From Hominimerdicola alba (GTDB taxonomy: Bacteria; Bacillota; Clostridia; Oscillospirales; Ruminococcaceae): a DNA stretch of 64,000 nucleotides. Positions 50,420 to 59,498 of this stretch are shown piece after piece (within the stretch, counting starts at the first letter, position 1; every line of letters starts with the position of its first letter). The translations under genes were made by a program, and so were the position numbers. The notes under the pieces are model-generated. The model was not told the DNA's origin. It made no database searches and saw only the letters and a list, made by a program, of their open reading frames with translations. Location of the stretch: positions 108,675-172,674 of the forward strand of contig NZ_FOKQ01000004.1 in the NCBI RefSeq assembly GCF_900112155.1. The letters are read 5' to 3'.

Positions 50420-51233
50420 TTCACCTATTGGTGTATTCGATTCAGGCGTGGGCGGACTTACCTGCGTTAAGGAGCTCACAAAGCTCCTGCCCCATGAGGA
50501 TATAGTATATCTTGGCGATACCGCGAGAGTCCCCTACGGTACGCGAAGCAAGGAAACGATAGCTGAATACACCGCACAGGATATGGAATTTCTGAGGGGA
50601 CATAACGTAAAGATGATACTTGTTGCCTGCGGCACAGCATCTTCTGTTATAATGTCCAGCCCCGAATTCAGCGGAAACACCGAACCCAGCTACAGCGGAG
50701 TTGTAATGCCCGCCGCCCATGCTGCCTGCGCATCTACCAAAAACGGCAGGATAGGCGTTATCGCTACAGGTGCTACTATCAGGAGCGGAAGCTACGGCAA
50801 GGTGATCAGAAGCATTGACCCGAGCGCTAAGGTAATAGGCAAGGCTTGCCCCATGTTCGTGCCGCTGGTGGAAAACGGCTATATCAGCAAGGACTGTGCG
50901 CCTACCAGATATTTCGCAGAGGAATACCTTGAATGTATGAAGCGCGAACAGGTGGATACACTGATACTGGGCTGTACACATTATCCACTGCTGGCTGACC
51001 TTATCTCGGACATCATGGGTGACGGCGTTAAGCTGATATCAGCAGGTGCCGAGCTTGCAAGGTTCGCAGTCAAGACCCTCACATACAGCGATGAGCTTGC
51101 AGACCGTGAGGAGCAGGGTAGTCAGAAGCTTTACTGCACCGACAGCCCCGAACTTTTCTCGGAAAACGTGGAAAGATTTCTGGGAGAGAGCTTTACGGGC
51201 ACGGTGGAGAAATGTGTGCTGACAGCCCACTGA
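50412..51233 (+). CDS. murI: Glutamate racemase
   Basis: 273 residues. It makes D-glutamate for peptidoglycan. The two catalytic cysteines are in VACGTASSV and LGCTHYPLL, and the N-terminus IGVFDSGVGGLTCVKEL is typical. The ATG at 50412 lies within the end of ddl (overlap eight bases), so the two are coupled. Its role matches that of ddl: both supply D-amino acids for wall stems. Confidence 0.95.
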   Translation: MNNSPIGVFDSGVGGLTCVKELTKLLPHEDIVYLGDTARVPYGTRSKETIAEYTAQDMEFLRGHNVKMILVACGTASSVIMSSPEFSGNTEPSYSGVVMPAAHAACASTKNGRIGVIATGATIRSGSYGKVIRSIDPSAKVIGKACPMFVPLVENGYISKDCAPTRYFAEEYLECMKREQVDTLILGCTHYPLLADLISDIMGDGVKLISAGAELARFAVKTLTYSDELADREEQGSQKLYCTDSPELFSENVERFLGESFTGTVEKCVLTAH

Positions 51234-51284
51234 TGCATTTGGCAGGATAAGTAAAATAAGCTGACCGATGTTAGGAGAATGAGC

Positions 51285-51725
51285 TTGGATAAAAAAGAAG
51301 TTGATATCATACTCATCAGCCGTCAGTACGAGGACTTTGACGATGACCCCGTGAACTACGAGCAGACAGAAGTGCTCTCGGTGGGAACATACGAAAAGAC
51401 CGCAAACGGCTATCTGATAGAGTATGAAGAGAGCGAAGCTACGGGCTTCGAGGGCTGTATCACGAAGATAGAGAGCTTCGGCAAGAAAAAAGTGGTGATG
51501 TCCAGGCGGGGAAATGTATCCTCTGAACTGGTGATAGAACCCGGCGAGAAGCATCACTGTGTCTACGGTACGCTTTACGGCAATTTTGAAGTGGGCGTTG
51601 AGGCACGTAAGATTACCGATAAGCTCACAGATGAGGGAGGCAGGCTGTCTTTCTCGTATGTGGTAGATGTCAATTCGGGACTGATAGGCACCTTTGATAT
51701 AGATATTCAACTTAAACTGAGATAA
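51285..51725 (+). CDS. DUF1934/YwiB-like beta-barrel protein
   Basis: 146 residues. DUF1934 proteins form a calycin-like barrel of unknown role. Seen here: EVDIILISRQYEDFDDD, then GCITKIESFGKKKVVMSRRGNVSSEL, and FSYVVDVNSGLIGTFDIDIQLKL at the end. The TTG at 51285 is chosen, since AGGAG lies seven bases ahead; the ATG six bases earlier is too close to it. In Bacillus ywiB is also next to argS. Confidence 0.8.
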   Translation: MDKKEVDIILISRQYEDFDDDPVNYEQTEVLSVGTYEKTANGYLIEYEESEATGFEGCITKIESFGKKKVVMSRRGNVSSELVIEPGEKHHCVYGTLYGNFEVGVEARKITDKLTDEGGRLSFSYVVDVNSGLIGTFDIDIQLKLR

Positions 51726-51739
51726 ACGGAGGAAGTAAG

Positions 51740-53500
51740 ATGCAGGATTTGATAAAGGAAGCTTTCGCGCAGGCAAGGGAACTGGTGCTGAACGCACTGG
51801 GTCAGCTGGTGGCCGAGGAGGTATTCCCCGCTGAGGCTGTGCCCGCTTTCAATCTTGAGATACCCGCCGACCCCAAGAACGGCGACGTTTCCACAAATGC
51901 GGCTATGGTATGCGCAAAGCCTTTCAGGAGCGCTCCCAGAAAGATCGCGGAGGCAATAGTCGGCAAGATAGGTACCACGGGCAGCTGTTTCGATAAAGTC
52001 GAGATAGCAGGTCCCGGATTTATAAACTTTTACTACGGCAAGGGCTGGTTCGGCTCGGTAGTAAAGGCAGTTCTCGATGAGGGTACCGAGTACGGCAAGA
52101 CAGATTTCGGCAAGGGCAAAAAAGCTCTGGTGGAATTCGTATCCGCTAACCCCACAGGACCTATGCACATAGGCAACGCAAGAGGCGGCGCTATCGGTGA
52201 CTGTCTGGCGGCTGTTATGGAGTATGCAGGCTATGAAGTTGAGAGAGAATTCTACATAAACGATGCAGGCAACCAGATAGAGAAGTTCGGCAAGTCCCTG
52301 AGACTGAGATATATGCAGATATGCAGCGACAAGGGTCAGGAGATAGTTGCCAAGAACCTTGATATAGACGCTTTCTGCAAGACCATATACGAAGATTCTG
52401 AAACATTCCCCATGCCCGATGATGTATACCTCGGCATGGATATCATTGCCCATGCAAAGAATTTCTTTGACGAATACGGCATGATAGCTTCTGCACAGCC
52501 CGAAGAGGAGTGCAAGAAAGCTCTGGTAGATTACGCTCTGCCCAAGAATATCGATGGTCTGCATAAAGACCTTGCTAAGTACCGCATAAGCTACGATACA
52601 TGGTTCAGAGAGAGCACACTGCACAATGACGGCTCTGTACAGGAAGTTATCGAAAAGCTGAAAGCAGGCGGATACACCTACGAGCAGGACGGTGCGCTGT
52701 GGTTCAGGACTACCGATTTCGGCGATGAAAAGGACAGAGTTCTTGTCCGCGACAACGGCATACCCACCTACTTCGTACCCGATATCGCTTACCACTACAA
52801 CAAGCTGGCTGTAAGAAAGTTCGATAAGGCGATAGATATCTTCGGCGCTGACCACCACGGTTATATCCCCCGTCTGAAAGCTGCCATGACAGCTCTGGGC
52901 GTTGACGAGAAGAAGCTGGATGTTGTCATCATGCAGATGGTTAGACTTGTAAAGGACGGCGAGACCTACAAGCTGTCGAAGCGTTCGGGCAAGGCTATCA
53001 CACTGAATACTCTTCTGGAAGAGATACCGATAGATGCGGCAAGATTCTTCTTCAACCTGCGTGAGCCCAACTCACAGTTCGATTTCGACCTTGACCTGGC
53101 TATCTCAAATTCCAGCCAGAACCCCGTATACTACGTTCAGTACGCACACGCACGTATATGCTCAGTCATCAAGAAGCTGAAAGAGGAGAACATCGAAGCC
53201 AAGCCCTTTACTGCTGATATGGCTGAAGCTCTCAGCACACCCGAGGAGCTGGAGCTTGTCAAGCTGATGGCAACTCTGCCCACCACCATAACCGAAGCTG
53301 CAAAGGCTTACGACCCTGCAAAGGTGACCAAGTACGCGGTAGATATCGCTACACTGTACCACAAGTTCTACAATGCCTGCCGTATCAAGGGCGAGGAAGA
53401 GAACGTTATGCAGGCAAGACTTGCACTCTCCATGGCTGTAAAGCAGATAATCAAGAACATACTGGATATGCTGAAGATAGGCTGTCCCGAGAGTATGTAA
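51740..53500 (+). CDS. argS: Arginyl-tRNA synthetase
   Basis: 586 residues. It charges tRNA-Arg. The N-terminal Add-1 domain is followed by the class I signature SANPTGPMHIGNARGGAIGD (HIGH variant), the second signature (YKLSKRSGKAITL), and an anticodon-binding DALR domain at the end. Site CGGAGGAAGTAAG. Last gene of the operon, before a strong bidirectional terminator. Confidence 0.95.
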   Translation: MQDLIKEAFAQARELVLNALGQLVAEEVFPAEAVPAFNLEIPADPKNGDVSTNAAMVCAKPFRSAPRKIAEAIVGKIGTTGSCFDKVEIAGPGFINFYYGKGWFGSVVKAVLDEGTEYGKTDFGKGKKALVEFVSANPTGPMHIGNARGGAIGDCLAAVMEYAGYEVEREFYINDAGNQIEKFGKSLRLRYMQICSDKGQEIVAKNLDIDAFCKTIYEDSETFPMPDDVYLGMDIIAHAKNFFDEYGMIASAQPEEECKKALVDYALPKNIDGLHKDLAKYRISYDTWFRESTLHNDGSVQEVIEKLKAGGYTYEQDGALWFRTTDFGDEKDRVLVRDNGIPTYFVPDIAYHYNKLAVRKFDKAIDIFGADHHGYIPRLKAAMTALGVDEKKLDVVIMQMVRLVKDGETYKLSKRSGKAITLNTLLEEIPIDAARFFFNLREPNSQFDFDLDLAISNSSQNPVYYVQYAHARICSVIKKLKEENIEAKPFTADMAEALSTPEELELVKLMATLPTTITEAAKAYDPAKVTKYAVDIATLYHKFYNACRIKGEEENVMQARLALSMAVKQIIKNILDMLKIGCPESM

Positions 53501-53516
53501 ATGATCTTATGATAAT

Positions 53517-53548
53517 AAAAAGCACTTTCCCGCGGGAGAGTGCTTTTT
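53517..53548. terminator. Bidirectional terminator between argS and the EAL gene
   Basis: AAAAAGCACTTTCCC/GGGAGAGTGCTTTTT, nearly perfect palindrome with T-runs on both sides. Confidence 0.85.
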
Positions 53549-53591
53549 CTGCATTAAAAACAGACTGCTGTCCGTACAGCAGCCTGTTATA

Positions 53592-55667
53592 TCATTTTTT
53601 ATCGTCATACATATACTTTTCTTCAAAGTCGCCCAAAGGCATAGCCTTATCAAAGAGCCAGCCCTGTGCTTTGGTGTAGCCGCTCTGGCAGAGGATAGCC
53701 GCCTGAGCATCGGTCTCAACGCCCTCAAAGATGATATCCTTCTGGGCGGTGTCGATAAGACTGCACATATTCGCAACAAAATCACGGTCATTCTCATTCT
53801 GCTCGATATTGTCTATGAAGGACTTATCTATCTTCACGATATCCACAGGGGCTTTCATCAGCACGCTGAGAGTGGAATAACCTATGCCGAAATCATCGAT
53901 GCTGACTTTGAATCCCTCGTTCCTGAGCTTGTCCATCACCGAGAACAGTGCCTGAGTATCTCCCGAGAAGCAGGATTCTGTGATCTCAATCTCTATATCT
54001 CCTCTGTCAACATCGTATAGATTCGCCGTGCAGATGATATTATCAACAAATTTCGGCTGCGTAATATGATGCTGGCTGAAATTCACCGATACCGGAAGCA
54101 CTCGCTTGCCGTCGCACTTCCATTTTTCAAGGGTGCGAAGTACCTCGCCGTATATGAAGAAATCCAGCTCGTCGATATAGCCCACCTTTTCCAGCACGGG
54201 AATGAACTCAAATGGCATTTTGTACGTGCCGTTGGGATTTCTCCACCTTGCCAGAGCTTCAGCGCCGATTATAACACGTTTTTCAAGATGAAACTTTGGC
54301 TGCAGGAACATTTCTATCTGCCTGTTTTTGATAGCCGCGTGCAGTTCGTTGCAGATGGACTGCTCGTAGAGCTTCTGCATTCTCATTCTCTGAGAATATA
54401 TTCCACATAGTATGCTGCTGGAATGCTTAACGCTGCGCCTTGCAAGGTTAGCATTGTCGATGGCGGTGTTCAGTTCGATCTCACCCTCGGGAAGTATATA
54501 CATTCCGCAGGCGACACGGATATCCCCCGACGGGAATTTCTTCTTCTGCATCGTGGTGAACCTTACGTTCTGCTGTTCAACGCTTCGTATCAGCGCTGCC
54601 CTTGTGTTCGCCTTGCATAGGCATATAAAGAAATCAGAATACAGGCGGCAACCTATAACAAAGCTTGCACCGCCGCGCAGACAGGCGGTATAATCCCTAA
54701 GCATAGCGTTGCCTGTCTCATATCCGAAGTTCTCATTGACGTAGGAGAACTCATTGATATCCGTATACACTATGGCATATACCATATCCTTCTCCCGCTT
54801 CGCCAGCATATTTGTCGCCTGCTGGGTGAAGCCCTTGCGGTTGTACAGCCCCGTCAGCTGATCGGACTGGAGCAGGAACTTGATATACTCGGTATCACTG
54901 TCGGATTTGGTAGCCAGAGCTTTCAGCTTCTGGATATTTGAAAGCCTGCCGAAGACCTCGGTAACATTGCCAGATTCGTCCGCAAAGCTGATATACGCAT
55001 CGCTGTACCAGCAGTAATCATCGTCATACGCCTTTGTCCTGAACTCCATAGTGCCTTTCATAGGCTTCTGCAGAGCTTCCTCCCAGGCTTCAAAATAGGC
55101 ATCCTTGTCCTCGGGATGGAGAAATTCCTCCGCTGCCCTGCTGCCCAGAAAGTTTTCCAGAGTGTTGTCATAATCCAGCCTGAACCTTGTGATGCTGACG
55201 GTCAGGTGCATGATATCACGCTTGACATCGTAATCGTAGTAGACATCGTCGGTATTTTCAGCCACCATATGCAGCTTATCCCGCTGTTCCTCCACCTTGC
55301 GCCTGAGCTTTTTATATTCGTTTTCCAGCCTGTCATGGCAGCTGCAGTTGGTGAAAACCACCTCAACACGGCTCCTGTCGTTGATTATGCCGCAGCAGTG
55401 CACGAAGATGGATTCTCCGTCCCGTGCAGTTATGGGCAGTCTTACGCAGAAAGCCCTGTTGTCATCTGAAATGCTGTCGATATATTCCTCGATCTTTTCA
55501 CGTTCATTCTCTTCAAAAAGCGAGTAGAATGTAAGCTCCTTTTCCAGAACATAATCACGGCTGTACCCTGTAAAGCTGAAAAAATCATCGTCTACAGAGA
55601 CTATCTTACCGCCTGCTGTAAAATCAACACAGCAGATGCCGGCTTTAAGCCTGTTATTCTCTTCCAT
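53592..55667 (-). CDS. PAS-GGDEF(degenerate)-EAL protein, probable c-di-GMP phosphodiesterase
   Basis: 691 residues, soluble. The PAS-like region is about 1-120, with a short coiled coil and a second PAS (about 145-250). The GGDEF domain (about 265-420) has its signature replaced by GCRLYSDFF, so it cannot make c-di-GMP in the usual way. EAL (about 430-685) keeps EALARW, EIEITES, DDFGIGYSTLS, K in DIVKIDKSF, and FEGVET, so hydrolysis of c-di-GMP is expected. Site AAGGGGGTGAGTGA. No c-di-GMP riboswitch was found in the window. Confidence 0.9.
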   Translation of the reverse strand: MEENNRLKAGICCVDFTAGGKIVSVDDDFFSFTGYSRDYVLEKELTFYSLFEENEREKIEEYIDSISDDNRAFCVRLPITARDGESIFVHCCGIINDRSRVEVVFTNCSCHDRLENEYKKLRRKVEEQRDKLHMVAENTDDVYYDYDVKRDIMHLTVSITRFRLDYDNTLENFLGSRAAEEFLHPEDKDAYFEAWEEALQKPMKGTMEFRTKAYDDDYCWYSDAYISFADESGNVTEVFGRLSNIQKLKALATKSDSDTEYIKFLLQSDQLTGLYNRKGFTQQATNMLAKREKDMVYAIVYTDINEFSYVNENFGYETGNAMLRDYTACLRGGASFVIGCRLYSDFFICLCKANTRAALIRSVEQQNVRFTTMQKKKFPSGDIRVACGMYILPEGEIELNTAIDNANLARRSVKHSSSILCGIYSQRMRMQKLYEQSICNELHAAIKNRQIEMFLQPKFHLEKRVIIGAEALARWRNPNGTYKMPFEFIPVLEKVGYIDELDFFIYGEVLRTLEKWKCDGKRVLPVSVNFSQHHITQPKFVDNIICTANLYDVDRGDIEIEITESCFSGDTQALFSVMDKLRNEGFKVSIDDFGIGYSTLSVLMKAPVDIVKIDKSFIDNIEQNENDRDFVANMCSLIDTAQKDIIFEGVETDAQAAILCQSGYTKAQGWLFDKAMPLGDFEEKYMYDDKK

Positions 55668-55796
55668 TCACTCACCCCCTTGAACAGTGATGACACAGCG
55701 AATTTTACTTCTTTCTTAATTGTATCACATTTTTATAATTTATTCAAGAGGTTATAAAATTTTTATAAGATTTGCACAATACAAAAACAGGCTTTT

Positions 55797-56309
55797 TTAC
55801 AATTTTCCGAATGTGAATTTTCCGTTTTCCAGAATCAGGTAGCTGTGATCAGAACCCTCCTTGGGGATAGACACAGAGCCGGGGTTGATATAGGTGAAAT
55901 CCCCGTGATCCTTGATAACAGGGACGTGTGTATGTCCGTGGAGAAGTATCGTGCCTTTGCTCATAGGGGGCAGCGCATCACAGTTGAACTTGTGTCCGTG
56001 GGTAGCGAATATTGTTAAATTATCGGCATAGATGAAAGCATATTCAGCCATTATCGGGAATTCCAGCACCATCTGGTCAACCTCGGTATCGCAGTTGCCG
56101 CGCACGCAGAGCATCTTCTCTTTCAGTGGATTCAGCATGGCAATGACCTTCTTGGGCTCATAGCCCTCGGGCAGGTCGTTGCGGGGTCCGTGGTAGAGGA
56201 TATCCCCCAGCAGGAGCATTTTTTCAGCGCCGCTTTTTTCAAATGCCGCCAGCATTTTCTCGCACCAGTAAGCCGAACCATGTATATCGGAAGCTATAAA
56301 GAGTTTCAT
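55797..56309 (-). CDS. yfcE: YfcE/MJ0936-family metallophosphoesterase
   Basis: 170 residues. Calcineurin-like motifs are all present: SDIHGS, GDILYHGPRND, RGNCD, ATHGH and HGHTH. These bind two metals and cleave phosphodiesters. The cellular substrate is not established. It is followed by nothing close; folC is just upstream on the same strand, 21 bases away, so they may share a transcript. Confidence 0.9.
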   Translation of the reverse strand: MKLFIASDIHGSAYWCEKMLAAFEKSGAEKMLLLGDILYHGPRNDLPEGYEPKKVIAMLNPLKEKMLCVRGNCDTEVDQMVLEFPIMAEYAFIYADNLTIFATHGHKFNCDALPPMSKGTILLHGHTHVPVIKDHGDFTYINPGSVSIPKEGSDHSYLILENGKFTFGKL

Positions 56310-56330
56310 ATTATCACACTTTCTATCAAA

Positions 56331-57608
56331 TCAGTTTTTATTTTTGTAGATCTCATGCACAGCCGAGACCAGATAAAGCGAGCCGCACACCAGTGTCAGC
56401 CCATCGGAGTCCTGCTGTTTCATATTTTCTATCACGGTCAGCAGGCTGTTTTCAGCGGGCACTGCTTTTCCGCCAAGAGCGTTTATCAGCTCTGCAAGCT
56501 CCGACGCATTTTCGGCGCGGTCGGAGAAGCCGTCAACGGTGATGAAGCTGTCAACGTGAGGAATAAGCACGCTCAACGCCTCGTGGAGATTTTTGTCACG
56601 GCACATACCAATTACCGCATGACAAGGGCGCTTCCCTGCTATGACCTTTGCAAGTGCACGCACTCCATCGGGATTGTGACCGCCGTCCAGCATTACAAGG
56701 GGCTCGCGTGAAAGTATCTCCGTTCTGCCCGGCAGTACAGCATCTGCTATACCCTCGCGGATATCTTCATCGGAAAGACCAAGTTCACCACGCAGTATCT
56801 CACAGCCCTCTATGACAGAGAGCGCGTTATCCGTCTGATGTATGCCCGCCATGGAAGCATGGTAGTTTTTGTTCTTGTAGGTGAAGTCCGTTCCGTCAAG
56901 CCCCGAATTTTGTACTGATAGTTTATCATTGTCAGGTATAACAAAGCTCGAATCCATCTCACTCGCCTTATCTGCCACCACAGCCCTGACTTCCTCGGTG
57001 TTGCCCGCACTGAGTACGCAAGGCACTCCCCTTTTGATTATGCCTGCTTTCTGTGCGGCTATCTGCGCGACAGTATCGCCTAATATGGCGGTATGATCGA
57101 GGTCTACCTTGGTAATTACGGTCAGCAGGGGCGTAGTTATTATGTTGGTGCAGTCCAGCAGACCGCCCAGCCCTGTTTCAAGAACCACGATATCACAGCC
57201 CTGTTCCTCAAAGTACAGGAAAGCTATCGCCTGAGTTATCTCAAACTGCGAAAAGCCCGTATCTTCAGGGAATTGTGACACCGCCTCATGAACTTTGCCC
57301 GCCAACCTTGCAAGGGCTTCTCTGTCGATATTTCTGTCGTTCACCTGTATCCTGTCGGCGTACTCGATGATGAACGGTGAGGTGAAAAGCCCTGTTTTCA
57401 GCCCTGCGCGGACAAATACGCCGTCAAACATACGCGCAGTCGAACCCTTGCCATTAGTTCCCGCAATATGCACGAATCTCAGCCTGTCCTGCGGGTCGCC
57501 TATAGCCGCCATCAGCTTTTTTATGCGGCTAAGATCTTTCACGGGCTTTCCCGAATGCGAGAACCCGAATATGTATTCTATTGCCTTTTCGTTACTGTAT
57601 TCAAACAT
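56331..57608 (-). CDS. folC: Folylpolyglutamate synthase / dihydrofolate synthase
   Basis: 425 residues, standard length. It adds glutamate to folates and may also form dihydrofolate. The ATP-binding IAGTNGKGSTARMFDGVF and the conserved VLETGLGGLLDCTN are present, and the C-terminal ligase domain includes VMLDGGHNPDGVRAL. Site GGGAG before the ATG at 57608. Upstream is the terminator of the ROK gene. Confidence 0.92.
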   Translation of the reverse strand: MFEYSNEKAIEYIFGFSHSGKPVKDLSRIKKLMAAIGDPQDRLRFVHIAGTNGKGSTARMFDGVFVRAGLKTGLFTSPFIIEYADRIQVNDRNIDREALARLAGKVHEAVSQFPEDTGFSQFEITQAIAFLYFEEQGCDIVVLETGLGGLLDCTNIITTPLLTVITKVDLDHTAILGDTVAQIAAQKAGIIKRGVPCVLSAGNTEEVRAVVADKASEMDSSFVIPDNDKLSVQNSGLDGTDFTYKNKNYHASMAGIHQTDNALSVIEGCEILRGELGLSDEDIREGIADAVLPGRTEILSREPLVMLDGGHNPDGVRALAKVIAGKRPCHAVIGMCRDKNLHEALSVLIPHVDSFITVDGFSDRAENASELAELINALGGKAVPAENSLLTVIENMKQQDSDGLTLVCGSLYLVSAVHEIYKNKN

Positions 57609-57617
57609 TGTTTTCTC

Positions 57618-57650
57618 CCAAAAAATCCCCGAGAGTTCGACCCTCGGGGA
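57618..57650 (-). terminator. Terminator of the ROK regulator gene
   Basis: CCCCGAG/CTCGGGG then ATTTTTTGGGAG on the minus strand; the last bases form the folC ribosome binding site. Confidence 0.8.
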
Positions 57651-57658
57651 AGATTTTA

Positions 57659-58906
57659 TTATGAATTTGCATCGAAGCCGCCGCGGTTGAAGAACAGTTC
57701 TCTGATAGCCAGAGCGCAGCCCGACAGGAAGCGGTGCTTGTCTTCGATTATAGAAGTCTCGATCTTGCCTGCAACCAGGGGACCACCTATCTCGTTGAGG
57801 GCATTTCTGATGCGGTTGAAATCCACCTCGCTGTTAGTGTGGTTTGTGAAGTGGTGCAGAACTATCTTCTGAGGATTGGTGGAGAAATACAGGTTGTTTA
57901 TCAGCACAGCGGTCAGCTTGATCTCGCTGTCGATAACTTCCTTGACAGCAGGATCGTCCTTATCGTATGCTGTCTGCACCATATCCATTTTAATGTTCTT
58001 GAAGCTGCCCTTGGATGCCTCATAGAGGTAAGGTGTCCTATCGGGGGAGTATACCTCGCTCAGCTTTGCAAATGTAGCAGAAGGAGTGATCTCGTTCTCA
58101 ACACAGCCGCGTCTGCCGCACTTTTCACATACTCTCTCGCTGTAAGGATTGATGATCATCTTATCAACGAAGCCTGTTCTGTTATCATACGAAACGATAG
58201 GCTCGTTGAGGTTTGTCACAACGAAGTTCATATTATTGCCGTACTGCAGGAAAGCGATATTCTGTCTGTTGGGATCCTTGGTCTTGAGGAAGTCGATGTT
58301 CGCCATAGCGGTGCCCTTTACAGAGTTATCGAACACCAGAGGCAGATCGGTATAGCCCCTGATAAGGTTGCGTACCTTTGAATAATCGGGGATACCGTCC
58401 TTGACTTCAACGCCAAGCTTCTCATACATTGTGGGGAATACGCCGAAACCTATGCCCAGGATAGAGTTCTTATCCAGGCAGTTATCAGCCAGTACTTCCT
58501 TTATGGACTTCCTTACGAAGTCGAAAATTGCATTGTACTCGATGGTATGATCGATCGAAAGATTTCTCTTATCAAGAACTGCGCCTGCCAGAGTGGAAAG
58601 GCCCACGCTGACTATGTCCTCTTCAAGAGTTACGCCGATAACGAACTTATAGTGATGGTTGATATCTATAAGTATCTTCTTTCTGCCGCGGGGCGCTTTC
58701 TCGGTGATGTGCTTGTACTCGCCTATCTCCTGGATGATGCCCTGCTCGATCATTTCATTTGTAATAATAGTTACAGCTGCCCTGGTAAGTTCCAAAGTGC
58801 CTGCGATATCTATTCGCGACGTAGGTCCCCTCTGCTTCAGAATTTTGAGGACCTGCATCCTGTTGCGCCTTTTCAGGTCAAGCTTACTGATACCATGCTG
58901 TTCCAT
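57659..58906 (-). CDS. ROK-family transcriptional regulator
   Basis: 415 residues. The N-terminal winged HTH (about 8-75, KRRNRMQVLKILKQRGPTSR) is of the NagC/XylR type. The ROK sugar-kinase-like domain includes the zinc site CEKCGRRGCVENE at about 265. The ATP phosphate motif is weak, as in regulators of this family, so it probably binds a sugar instead of phosphorylating it. Sugar and targets unknown; no sugar operon is adjacent. Site GGAGGG. Confidence 0.85.
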   Translation of the reverse strand: MEQHGISKLDLKRRNRMQVLKILKQRGPTSRIDIAGTLELTRAAVTIITNEMIEQGIIQEIGEYKHITEKAPRGRKKILIDINHHYKFVIGVTLEEDIVSVGLSTLAGAVLDKRNLSIDHTIEYNAIFDFVRKSIKEVLADNCLDKNSILGIGFGVFPTMYEKLGVEVKDGIPDYSKVRNLIRGYTDLPLVFDNSVKGTAMANIDFLKTKDPNRQNIAFLQYGNNMNFVVTNLNEPIVSYDNRTGFVDKMIINPYSERVCEKCGRRGCVENEITPSATFAKLSEVYSPDRTPYLYEASKGSFKNIKMDMVQTAYDKDDPAVKEVIDSEIKLTAVLINNLYFSTNPQKIVLHHFTNHTNSEVDFNRIRNALNEIGGPLVAGKIETSIIEDKHRFLSGCALAIRELFFNRGGFDANS

Positions 58907-59128
58907 ATCCCTGTTCCCTCCGAACCATATATTTATTGTAAGAAAGTTTAATATAATTCTTTGGATTTAATTATATCAGATAATTATTAAATAAATATGA
59001 ACATTCAATTAGCATTTAACCATCGTGTCAAGTTTTACAATTTGTTAACTTTCTTTCTCGTTTAGTGCAAATCCCACAAACCTCCATGAGAAATTTGTGG
59101 GATAATACTGAACATATTATTTATAGTA
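58907..59128. other. Intergenic region upstream of the ROK gene
   Basis: AT-rich with TATAAT-like boxes on the minus strand. A hairpin CCCACAAA/TTTGTGGG (59072-59103 region) may end transcription from the YdbC side. No gene seen. Confidence 0.4.
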
Positions 59129-59216
59129 AACGACATTGAAATTGCTACTTTGCAAACTTCGCAAAAGCATATATCGAACTTTTACTCGTTTTCAAAGTGC
59201 AATTTCTAATGTCGTT
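59129..59216. repeat. Long stem-loop with AACGACAT/ATGTCGTT ends
   Basis: AACGACATT.GAAATTGC.ACTTTG (59129-59152) pairs with its inverted copy (59193-59216), 22 bp with two single-base bulges. The ends match the outer stem of the surface-gene leaders at 1-11800. The loop is about 40 bases and has no conserved segment of those leaders. It lies 14 bases after the YdbC-like stop. On the minus strand TTGACG, 17 bp, TATCGT precedes it, similar in spacing to the leader promoters. Confidence 0.55.
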
Positions 59217-59229
59217 AACTATAACGATA

Positions 59230-59478
59230 TTACAGCATCTGAGATTCGTCAATATCGTCCTCTACCTCGCCGTTGAGGATATCCTTAAGGGTAGCCAGCT
59301 CCTCATCGGTAAGTGTTACGCCCTTAGCCATTCTTGTATGGTCGGGTGACCAGTCTCTGATATCATACTTTGCAGGGTGATCGCCCCAGCTTACCTTGTT
59401 CAGTTCCTTGGTCCAGCCCTTAGCGTTCTCGGAAAGCACACCTACGTGCTCCACGATCTCAAATTTCAGTTCTGCCAT
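59230..59478 (-). CDS. YdbC-like ssDNA-binding protein (PC4 family)
   Basis: 82 residues. MAELKFEIVEHVGVLSENAKGWTKELNKVSWGDHPAKYDIRDW followed by a helix (LTDEELATLKDIL) matches the small YdbC proteins related to the PC4 coactivator, which bind single-stranded nucleic acid. An acidic tail ends the protein. Site AAGGAGAGATAAAT. It follows the flippase gene by about 20 bases. Confidence 0.8.
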   Translation of the reverse strand: MAELKFEIVEHVGVLSENAKGWTKELNKVSWGDHPAKYDIRDWSPDHTRMAKGVTLTDEELATLKDILNGEVEDDIDESQML

Positions 59479-59498
59479 ATTTATCTCTCCTTAATGTA

